A stretch of DNA of 6,134 bases from the NCBI GenBank assembly GCA_018831025.1, contig JAHJRB010000066.1, positions 1 to 6,134 on the forward strand. The letters are read 5' to 3'. Under the pieces are notes generated by a model that worked only from the letters and a program-made list of their open reading frames with translations, ran no database searches and was not told the DNA's origin. This document shows, one piece after another, positions 1 to 4,611 of this stretch. The translations under genes and the position numbers were made by a program. Each line of letters starts with the position of its first letter. Position 1 is the first letter of the stretch. The DNA comes from Nanobdellota archaeon (lineage in GTDB: Archaea > Nanobdellota > Nanobdellia > SCGC-AAA011-G17 > ARS1403).

Positions 1-170
1 AAAGGAATGCTTCCTTTTCAAACCCGCTTTTTAAAACTATGAAGGGGAAAGAATTCAAAATAATTGTTTTCATCAAACCAAGCACATTTGAAAGAACCTT
101 TTTGAACTAAAAAGCTTCACTAAAAAATTAGTTTTGTTTTGCTTGCTAAGGTTAATGCGTAAATAGTTTG
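1..170 (-). pseudogene. Remnant 1: broken 3' end of a zinc-ribbon PD-(D/E)XK nuclease gene
   Basis: Translating the minus strand gives QTIYALTLASKTKL, then stop codons, then KCAWFDENNYFEFFPLH and FKKRV before a stop at 18-20. These match residues about 311-352 of the intact nuclease encoded at 3504-4610. Relative to the other two remnants, there are about 24 extra bases around 95-125, which bring in TAG and TGA stops, so the frame is destroyed. Beyond the stop, bases 1-24 are identical to 2626-2649 in remnant 3, so the homology probably continues off the left edge. The right boundary lies near 168-170, only about 14 bases past the Fic stop codon. It is non-coding today. I am confident of the homology and less so of the exact ends. 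Confidence 0.85.
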
Positions 171-181
171 GGTGACTACAT
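171..181. repeat. 11-base direct repeat, left copy, flanking the Fic gene
   Basis: GGTGACTACAT occurs here, between the Fic stop codon and nuclease remnant 1, and again at 1147-1157 in the Fic promoter. The two copies bracket the Fic coding region in the same orientation. That placement suits a recombination junction or target-site duplication, but one repeat of this length proves neither. Confidence 0.6.
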
Positions 182-201
182 TTTTATTTTTTGTAGACAC
201 C
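171..201 (-). repeat. Imperfect hairpin around the Fic stop codon
   Basis: GGTGACTACA (171-180) and TGTAGACACC (192-201) pair at nine of ten positions across an 11-base A/T loop. The loop contains the Fic stop codon (184-186). The transcript could fold into a hairpin here. No U-tract follows it, so I do not call it a terminator. It may protect the mRNA 3' end, or it may reflect how the cassette boundary formed. Confidence 0.4.
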
Positions 202-1134
202 AGATTCTCTTTTAAGAATTTTATACTCTTTTAAGATTAAATTTAAGGTAGGTCTAATATTTCTTTTTTTCTGATATTCTTGTAATACTCCATAATATTC
301 TCTTCTGTTTTTAAAGTATATATTCACAGGTGGAAAATTATATTTTAGTAAAATATTATTTAATAGTAATCTACCTATTCTACCATTTCCATCTAAAAAA
401 GGATGGATGGTTTCAAATTGATTATGAATAACAGCGGAAAGTAAAATTGGAGGATATTTATTTTTATGTTTATTATACCATTCTATAAGTTCTTCCAATA
501 AACCTCTAATTCTGTTTGAGGGTGCGCCTACATGTAAAATATTTCCTAAGGAATCTCTAACAGCAACTTCTTCTCCTTTTTTTCTGAATTTGCCGGCAAA
601 ATTTTTAGAATTTCTAAAAACAATAAAATGTAATTTTTTTATTAGAGGGATTGAAATATGTTCTTTTGTTTTTCTTATATGTTTAACTGCTTCTGCTACA
701 CCATAAGTTTCTGATATGTCTGCCCTTTTAACATCTTGCGGCCATTTATTCTCTTCTAATATTTCTTTAACTTCTTTTTGGTTTACTTCTGAACCTTCTA
801 TGGCGTTTGTACTATAAGTAAATAACTCTGTGAATTGTAGCCATTCTTTTTTTGAAAGATGCTTGATTTTTATATCAGCCTTAATTTCCAAGTTTTTAAT
901 TATGTTTAAATCATTTTTTGTTAATTCTTGCTTTAACGGATCTGATATAAGTTTATAACTTTCAATTTGTTGTTCTATTATTTGTTCTGCTCTCTCTTTT
1001 AATTTATCTAATTGTTTTTTTTGTAAATTTATTCCAAGATATCTTCTTATTTTTTTTACTTTTTTTCCTTCTCTGAATGAATGAGATAAATAATACTTCT
1101 TCTTTTTTCCTTGTTTTCTAATTTCCATATGCAT
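184..1134 (-). CDS. Fic-domain AMP-transferase-type protein, class II (self-inhibited)
   Basis: Fic proteins usually move AMP from ATP onto hydroxyl side chains of target proteins and act in the cytoplasm as toxins or regulators. The core motif is complete at residues 244-255, HPFLDGNGRIGR, with catalytic H244, acidic D248 and nucleotide-binding R252 and R255. An inhibitory helix motif, T-N-A-I-E-G at 109-114, fits the [S/T]xxxE[G/N] pattern. It lies N-terminal to the core, which defines class II, where the Glu blocks productive ATP binding. Residues 180-210 (AGKFRKKGEEV, then HVGAPSNRI) match the usual substrate-flap region. The first 40 residues are very basic, and 41-65 is probably helical. 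Length, 316 residues, is normal for a stand-alone class II Fic. No separate antitoxin gene adjoins it, consistent with self-inhibition. Start: ATG 1134 lies about 26 bases after the TATA box, so the mRNA may be leaderless; ATG 1128 is the alternative. The target is unknown. Confidence 0.93.
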   Translation of the reverse strand: MHMEIRKQGKKKKYYLSHSFREGKKVKKIRRYLGINLQKKQLDKLKERAEQIIEQQIESYKLISDPLKQELTKNDLNIIKNLEIKADIKIKHLSKKEWLQFTELFTYSTNAIEGSEVNQKEVKEILEENKWPQDVKRADISETYGVAEAVKHIRKTKEHISIPLIKKLHFIVFRNSKNFAGKFRKKGEEVAVRDSLGNILHVGAPSNRIRGLLEELIEWYNKHKNKYPPILLSAVIHNQFETIHPFLDGNGRIGRLLLNNILLKYNFPPVNIYFKNRREYYGVLQEYQKKRNIRPTLNLILKEYKILKRESGVYKK

Positions 1135-1146
1135 ATATAAGATATT

Positions 1147-1157
1147 GGTGACTACAT
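1147..1157. repeat. 11-base direct repeat, right copy, in the Fic promoter
   Basis: This is the second copy of GGTGACTACAT (the other is at 171-181). On the coding strand it lies immediately downstream of the TATA box, between it and the Fic start, so it may also be a regulator-binding position. Confidence 0.6.
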
Positions 1158-1166
1158 ATATAAATC
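1156..1166 (-). promoter_or_regulatory. Archaeal TATA box for the Fic gene
   Basis: On the minus strand this reads ATTTATATATG. Its centre is about 25 bases before ATG 1134, which puts the predicted transcript start at or beside the start codon and suggests a leaderless mRNA. It begins about 8 bases after the stop codon of nuclease remnant 2 (1174-1176). Confidence 0.55.
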
Positions 1167-1173
1167 TTTCTGT

Positions 1174-1326
1174 TTATGGTGGGTACATTCTCTTTTTGAA
1201 TACACTATGAAGAGGAAAAAATTCATAGTAGTTATTTTCATCAAACCAAGCACATTTGAACATTGTTAAAGGTAGTTTTGTTTTAGAATCTAAGGTGTAG
1301 ATTGTTAGTTGATGTATTAGAGTTTC
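1174..1326 (-). pseudogene. Remnant 2: short 3' end of a zinc-ribbon PD-(D/E)XK nuclease gene
   Basis: The minus strand carries a 50-codon open stretch directly after the AbiEi stop codon and in the same frame. It reads ETLIHQLTIYTLDSKTKL, then PLTMFKCAWFDENNYYEFF, PLHSVFKKRMYPP and a stop (1174-1176). It matches residues about 311-352 of the intact nuclease at 3504-4610, covering the QxxxY motif and the C-terminal strands but none of the metal-binding residues. An in-frame loss of two codons separates TLDSKT here from ALALASKT in remnant 3. It has no start codon near its beginning and cannot be an active nuclease. The C-terminal end (LHSVFKKR) resembles remnant 1 rather than remnant 3. Confidence 0.85.
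1213..1269. repeat. 57-base exact direct repeat, copy in remnant 2
   Basis: This stretch is identical base for base to 2683-2739 in remnant 3. A shorter core (67-92 in remnant 1) matches over 26 bases. The corresponding part of the intact nuclease gene is clearly diverged at the DNA level, so the remnants share a more recent source or have been homogenised. Confidence 0.9.
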
Positions 1327-1908
1327 TTATGAAATTTTATCTAATACCCTAAAAGATATATTTTTGGAATATTTTTTTAAATATATTTTAATTCTCTTAT
1401 TATTTATTCTTTTTTTGAACTCTTTTAATGTTTCTTTATCTATATTTTGGTTGAAATAAATTAAATCTATAAATGTTTTTTCTATGTCAGAAACAGGGAA
1501 ATAGATATTTCCTTCTTTTAGATATTCAATTCCAAAAAAATACTTTGGAGAGATTCTATGTAATACTATATTATTTTCCGAGACTTTTCTAATTCCCTGC
1601 CTTATTTTTTTAGTTGTAATTATTATTGGATTTGTTTCTTGCTCCCATAATCCATGAATACTTAATGCATTTTGTAAACCTAAATAAGAAGGTTTGAAAC
1701 AGAAAACTGCTAATGAAGGATCTTCTTCTAGACTATAATATCCTTTTGTAATTCTTTTAATCTCTCCTTTTTTAAGCATATTGTTTATTAATAAATAAAT
1801 ATAATCTTTTCTTTTTTTTGGAATAAATTTTTTTAAAGAACTAAGATTCACTATAATGTTCTTCTTAAAAAAACTCCTTATATCCTGGATATATCTTATT
1901 TTGCCCAT
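1327..1908 (-). CDS. abiEi: AbiEi-family antitoxin (winged-helix repressor of a type IV toxin-antitoxin system)
   Basis: AbiEi proteins repress their own operon through an N-terminal winged helix and counteract the AbiEii nucleotidyltransferase through a C-terminal domain, without a stable toxin-antitoxin complex in the systems studied. Here residues 1-60 form the winged helix, ending in the typical wing KGEIKRITKGYYSLEEDP. The C-terminal part shows the family pattern: a Tyr-Leu-x-Leu-x-x-Ala-Leu-Ser segment (75-83, YLGLQNALS), a Thr-Thr strand with basic residues (98-107), the KYFFGIEYL segment at 122-130 and VSDIEKTFIDLIY near 139-151. At 193 residues it is of normal size. It lies downstream of the toxin gene and overlaps it by 13 bases, so translation is probably coupled. 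In well-studied AbiE loci the antitoxin gene comes first. The palindrome at 2544-2570 is the likely binding site. Confidence 0.85.
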   Translation of the reverse strand: MGKIRYIQDIRSFFKKNIIVNLSSLKKFIPKKRKDYIYLLINNMLKKGEIKRITKGYYSLEEDPSLAVFCFKPSYLGLQNALSIHGLWEQETNPIIITTKKIRQGIRKVSENNIVLHRISPKYFFGIEYLKEGNIYFPVSDIEKTFIDLIYFNQNIDKETLKEFKKRINNKRIKIYLKKYSKNISFRVLDKIS

Positions 1909-2537
1909 CTTCTAATATAATCTAACATATTTTTTATGGTAGGGATTAATCCTGAAATTATAATTGCTTTTAGATTTTCTTCATCTTCAGGAGGAGTGAA
2001 ATTTTTCATAAAATTTTTTAAATCTTTGTTAATTAATTTACTTTCTTTAATGTGCCTTAATAAGAAGAATATATCATATAAATCTCTGATTTTTTTTCTT
2101 TTTTTATAAGTGTTAATTTTTTCTTTTATTAAGTCTTCTGGAGTTAGTGTGAAAATATTTATTTGCATTCCTTCAGAGTTTTCATATTCTTTTAAAATGG
2201 GATTTTTTATATTTTTGAAGAGCGCTTCAAATCTTACTAAAGTATTATTAAATTTTAAAACAGAATAAAGAGAATTTTCTTTTATCCTTTTCTTTTTTAT
2301 TTCAAAGCCTTTTTTTTCTAAATGCTCAAAGAATTTATTTATTTTTATTTTGTCTTTTTTTATATAAACATCTATATCTTCTGAAAACCTGTTTCCTTGA
2401 TAGCATCTCCATATAACTGTTCCTCCATGAATTACTGCTTCTGGAAGATAATCATATAATCCTTCTACTATTAAATCCTGAGCATATGCTATATCTTTAT
2501 GTGCTCTTCTCTTTAACTTTAAATTTATTGGAAACAT
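1896..2537 (-). CDS. abiEii: AbiEii-family nucleotidyltransferase toxin
   Basis: This is a polymerase-beta-fold nucleotidyltransferase toxin; studied relatives add nucleotides to tRNA and stop growth, some giving phage resistance by abortive infection. The motifs visible in order are GGT at 38-40 followed by RFSEDIDVYI (50-59) with metal-binding D54 and D56; a third acidic residue, probably E104, in LVRFEALF; and the C-terminal signature around 134-157, EDLIKEKINTYKKR then RDLYDIFF, with K140 and R151-D152-x-Y-D155. All catalytic positions are present, so it should be active. It is 213 residues, a compact version of the family. It is the first gene of its operon, with its own TATA box and palindrome upstream, and AbiEi follows with a 13-base overlap. 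The ATG at 2537 lies about 18 bases after the predicted transcript start and has only a weak upstream GGTT. Confidence 0.92.
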   Translation of the reverse strand: MFPINLKLKRRAHKDIAYAQDLIVEGLYDYLPEAVIHGGTVIWRCYQGNRFSEDIDVYIKKDKIKINKFFEHLEKKGFEIKKKRIKENSLYSVLKFNNTLVRFEALFKNIKNPILKEYENSEGMQINIFTLTPEDLIKEKINTYKKRKKIRDLYDIFFLLRHIKESKLINKDLKNFMKNFTPPEDEENLKAIIISGLIPTIKNMLDYIRRWAK

Positions 2538-2543
2538 TTGATT

Positions 2544-2570
2544 AACCTATCTTATAGATATGTATAGGTT
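2544..2570. promoter_or_regulatory. Palindromic operator of the AbiE operon
   Basis: Perfect 7-base arms, AACCTAT (2544-2550) and ATAGGTT (2564-2570), are separated by 13 bases. The site lies between the TATA box and the AbiEii start and covers the predicted transcript start, where a bound protein would block the polymerase. AbiEi antitoxins are known to bind inverted repeats at their own promoters, so AbiEi is the likely ligand. Confidence 0.65.
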
Positions 2571-2576
2571 ACGTTT

Positions 2577-2586
2577 ATTTATAAAT
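2577..2586 (-). promoter_or_regulatory. Archaeal TATA box for the AbiE operon
   Basis: The minus strand reads ATTTATAAAT, a strong archaeal TATA match. Its centre is about 45 bases before ATG 2537, predicting transcription from about 2555 and a leader of roughly 18 bases. It starts at the base right after the stop codon of nuclease remnant 3 (2587-2589). Confidence 0.65.
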
Positions 2587-2890
2587 CTATCGGTTCTGTG
2601 AGGTAAGATTTGTTTGTTCTCTATGAAAGGAATGCTTCCTTTTCAAACCTGCCTTATTTTTTAATTTGTAAACTACATGCAAAGGAAAAAATTCATAGTA
2701 GTTATTTTCATCAAACCAAGCACATTTGAACATTGTTAATGGAAGTTTAGTTTTAGAAGCTAATGCTAATGCGTAGATTGTTAATTGTTGAATTGGCTGC
2801 TCTTTATTTGTATTTGGTTTGTAGTCTAAAATATGGATTAAATTGTTTCTTATTTGTAATAGATCTATATGGTCTACTAATTTATTCTTA
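2587..2890 (-). pseudogene. Remnant 3: 3' third of a zinc-ribbon PD-(D/E)XK nuclease gene, frame intact
   Basis: The minus strand is open from about 2895 to the stop at 2587-2589, about 102 codons, with no nearby ATG or GTG start. It reads LVDHIDLLQIR, then HILDYKPNTNKEQPIQQL, TIYALALASKTKL, MFKCAWFDENNYYEFF and PLHVVYKLKNK. This matches residues about 280-361 of the intact nuclease at 3504-4610. It keeps the equivalents of D285, D298-Y-K300 and Q311-xxx-Y315, but lacks the zinc ribbon, the helix-turn-helix and the first acidic motif. Homology begins about 10-15 bases after the stop of the AbrB-type antitoxin (2891). A longer C-terminus (KAGLKRKHSFHREQTNL) distinguishes it from remnants 1 and 2. 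Most likely it is not translated. A short protein by reinitiation (for instance at the ATT at 2893-2895) is possible but unsupported. Confidence 0.85.
2683..2739. repeat. 57-base exact direct repeat, copy in remnant 3
   Basis: Identical to 1213-1269. The repeat encodes the ENNYYEFF / FKCAWFD segment of the nuclease C-terminus and could act as a substrate for homologous recombination that would delete or exchange the AbiE module lying between the two copies. Confidence 0.9.
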
Positions 2891-3208
2891 TTAATCTAAG
2901 TTAATTTTGAATGACTTTGGGGTTGTTGCTTCTGTTTTTACTTTTGTTCCAATTTTTACTCCGAATTCTCGGAGCCTATCTGGTAAAATGAGTCCCATGG
3001 AATTACCTATTTTAATTATTTTTCTTTCCGCATCTATAATTTGATGCAATTGTTTTAATCTTATGTATTCCTTTGCTTGAGTTTTGGTTAGTGTTGTGAA
3101 GTTACATTTTGAGCAGACCATAGCTTTGGTTTTAACACTATCAAAATCTATTGTCCTTTCTTTTAAATACCCTCCGCAATCACATCTTATCTTCCTTTCG
3201 TTGGCCAT
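2891..3208 (-). CDS. Antitoxin with MqsA/YgiT-type zinc finger and AbrB/SpoVT DNA-binding domain
   Basis: This 105-residue two-domain protein is the probable antitoxin of the toxin gene just upstream. Residues 9-40 hold a four-cysteine zinc finger: C9 and C11 in CDCGGYLKER, then C32 and C35 in VCSKCNFTTLTKTQA. This is the arrangement of the toxin-binding N-terminal domain of MqsA/YgiT antitoxins. Residues about 62-103 form an AbrB/MazE-like swapped hairpin (KIIKIGNSMGLILPDRLREF, then GVKIGTKVK), which should dimerise and bind DNA. Usual MqsA proteins carry a helix-turn-helix instead, so this is a domain swap. A strong Shine-Dalgarno GAGGTGA at 3216-3222, seven bases before ATG 3208, lies inside the toxin gene, which it overlaps by 22 bases. 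The start is therefore secure. The likely operator is the double palindrome at 3482-3501. Confidence 0.88.
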   Translation of the reverse strand: MANERKIRCDCGGYLKERTIDFDSVKTKAMVCSKCNFTTLTKTQAKEYIRLKQLHQIIDAERKIIKIGNSMGLILPDRLREFGVKIGTKVKTEATTPKSFKINLD

Positions 3209-3465
3209 ACTGTTTTCACCTCAATAAAATTTTTATGATATCTTACAATTATTATGTAAGTTATATTTTCTTTACCGAAATATCTTTTGAAACATATTTT
3301 GTTTGGTTTTTCACATTTATTTTCAAATACTTTTCCTGTTCTTACTGTTTCTTCAATTTTATCTAAATCTAAGTTCCAATATTTTTTTCTATCGAATAAA
3401 TGTGGATCAAATGTTATTTCTGCTTTTTTCCTATTTAATTGTTTTTCTAAGTCTTCAATCCACAT
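3187..3465 (-). CDS. Small RelE/BrnT-fold toxin, DUF4258-like
   Basis: This 92-residue protein has the shape of DUF4258/BrnT-type toxins, small ribonuclease-like proteins that probably cut mRNA. Visible features are an N-terminal helix, a segment DPHLFDRKKYWNLDLDKI (20-37) with His and Arg, then the helix IEETVRTGKVFE with the Gly-turn typical of the family. After that come a strand-rich half with KICFKRYFGKENITYIIIV (56-74) and the terminal strand IEVKTVWPTKGR (81-92), a common ending in this fold. It precedes its antitoxin, the order usual for MqsR- and HigB-type loci, and overlaps it by 22 bases. ATG 3465 has a GAGGG Shine-Dalgarno at 3470-3474, four bases away. The family call rests on pattern and context; the catalytic residues cannot be fixed from sequence alone. 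Confidence 0.72.
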   Translation of the reverse strand: MWIEDLEKQLNRKKAEITFDPHLFDRKKYWNLDLDKIEETVRTGKVFENKCEKPNKICFKRYFGKENITYIIIVRYHKNFIEVKTVWPTKGR

Positions 3466-3481
3466 AAATCCCTCTTAATTT

Positions 3482-3501
3482 GTTATAACTAATGTTATAA
3501 C
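3482..3501. promoter_or_regulatory. Double-palindrome operator of the DUF4258/AbrB module
   Basis: Two copies of the self-complementary octamer GTTATAAC (3482-3489 and 3494-3501) are separated by TAAT. The whole 20-base site begins three bases after the TATA box and reaches the predicted transcript start, an ideal repressor position. Centre-to-centre spacing is 12 bases, close to one helical turn. The AbrB-domain antitoxin is the likely ligand. Confidence 0.7.
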
Positions 3502-3503
3502 TG

Positions 3504-4610
3504 CTATTTAAACTTTGCTATTTTTGTTTGATCTCTTTGAATTCTTTTATTTTTTAATTTATAGACTACATGCAATGGAAAGAATTCATAATAGTTTTTT
3601 TCATCAAAGTAAGCACATTTTATGTGGTATAATCTTATTCCTGTTAATCTGCTTAAGGCTAAAGCGTAGATAGTTAGTTGCTCTATGGGTTTTTGTTTAC
3701 AGGCGCTTGGTTTGTAGTCTAAGATGTAGATATTTCCATTTCTTATTTGCAGAAAATCAATATGTCCTGTTATGTATTCATCTTCTTTTAAAGTAATTGG
3801 GATATCAAAGCCTAGTTCAAATTTGTAATGGTTAATATCATCCCTCCCGATTAATACTGCTAATTCTGTTGCTATAGTTGTTGAGTCATTAGCTATCATA
3901 AAATCCTGCAATGCTTCGTGCCTTGCTTTATTGTTGCTAACTGCCTGAAGTATAAAGTTTGCTGATTTTGTTGCGAAATTTGTTTTGGGGGTTATTTTTA
4001 CTTCATCTAAATTGAAAATGTTTTTATAATCTGATGCTCTCTTGCTTGAGTTTTGGAAGATTTGATTAGGGCATTCTGCTATTGCTAATTCTAAAAATTC
4101 TTGTAATGGATGGAATTTCTGATTTCTGAATTCTTCATTTAAAATGAAATCTAGTTTTGCCCTATTATATTTGAAATTATAGATTTGCTGATGGAACAAT
4201 TTTGCTTCCTGGATTATATCTTTTTTATAATTTTTATTTGCAAAGTCTCTCATTCTTAGAAATGGAATGTATCTTTCATATTCTTTTAGCCAATTTGAAA
4301 TAATTTGGTGCGTTATTTTTATGCCATGTTTTTCTGTTATTATTTTTGCTGTTTCTTCAAGGGAGTTCAATCTATTGTAAAAAGTGATTGTATCAATTAT
4401 TAATTTTAAAGGGTAGGTTTTATTTTTTGTTATTAGAGGGGTTATTTTTTTATTGCAGTTTTTACAGAAGTAGATTTGAATTTCTTCGTATTTCTTTTTC
4501 CTTTTGCCTTTTTTTGTTAATTTTCCCTGGCAGTAAGGACATTTTTCTAATTGTTTATAGTTATCTAACGCTTGCTTCTTATTGAGATTGGTTATTTTTA
4601 GCTGTGGCAT
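3504..4610 (-). CDS. Transposase-like zinc ribbon and HTH fused to a RecB/Cas4-like PD-(D/E)XK nuclease domain
   Basis: This 368-residue protein is probably a metal-dependent DNA nuclease with sequence-recognition domains. Residues 24-52 form a zinc ribbon (CPYC at 24-27, CKNC at 49-52). Residues 66-112 form a helix-turn-helix (SLEETAKII, then ITHQIISNWLKEYERYI). Both are of the type found at the N-terminus of insertion-sequence transposases. No DDE domain follows. Residues 130-200 are a helical linker with QQIYNFKYNRAKLDFIL. The C-terminal nuclease shows E249 (ATELAVLIGRDD), D285 (GHIDFLQIR), D298-Y-K300 (ILDYKP) and Q311-xxx-Y315 (QLTIYALALSRLTG), the full motif set of the RecB/Cas4 branch. 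Its start lies one base after the nucleotidyltransferase stop, so it is the third gene of that operon. Three 3'-terminal remnants of close relatives lie downstream. I do not recognise a named family for the whole fusion. It may be a mobile-element recombinase, a defence nuclease or an accessory of the toxin module. Confidence 0.88.
   Translation of the reverse strand: MPQLKITNLNKKQALDNYKQLEKCPYCQGKLTKKGKRKKKYEEIQIYFCKNCNKKITPLITKNKTYPLKLIIDTITFYNRLNSLEETAKIITEKHGIKITHQIISNWLKEYERYIPFLRMRDFANKNYKKDIIQEAKLFHQQIYNFKYNRAKLDFILNEEFRNQKFHPLQEFLELAIAECPNQIFQNSSKRASDYKNIFNLDEVKITPKTNFATKSANFILQAVSNNKARHEALQDFMIANDSTTIATELAVLIGRDDINHYKFELGFDIPITLKEDEYITGHIDFLQIRNGNIYILDYKPSACKQKPIEQLTIYALALSRLTGIRLYHIKCAYFDEKNYYEFFPLHVVYKLKNKRIQRDQTKIAKFK
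3505..3512 (-). promoter_or_regulatory. Archaeal TATA box for the DUF4258/AbrB module
   Basis: The minus strand reads TTTAAATA, predicting transcription from about 3482 and a short leader that contains the GAGGG Shine-Dalgarno. The box overlaps the last codons and the stop of the intact nuclease gene (Phe-Lys-stop, AAG TTT AAA TAG). Confidence 0.65.
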
Positions 4611-4611
4611 T

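Noticed and set aside
95..135. Short repeats in remnant 1 (ACTAAAAA twice; CTTTTT/AAAAAG)
   Set aside because: They are low-complexity A/T motifs inside an insertion in a broken gene. They may reflect slippage but give no functional signal.
171..201. Hairpin as an intrinsic terminator for the Fic gene
   Set aside because: The stem is followed by a C/A-rich sequence on the transcript side and not by a U-tract, so termination is not supported.
1..2890. The repeated blocks as a CRISPR array or insertion-sequence ends
   Set aside because: There are only three copies, with gene-sized spacing and variable length, and they translate into a nuclease C-terminus. No inverted terminal repeats pair with them.
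3151..3478. Plus-strand open frames (3151-3366 and 3287-3478)
   Set aside because: They are antisense to the DUF4258/AbrB genes, rich in Phe and Ser as expected from reading A-rich coding DNA backwards, and show no ribosome-binding site or recognisable domain.
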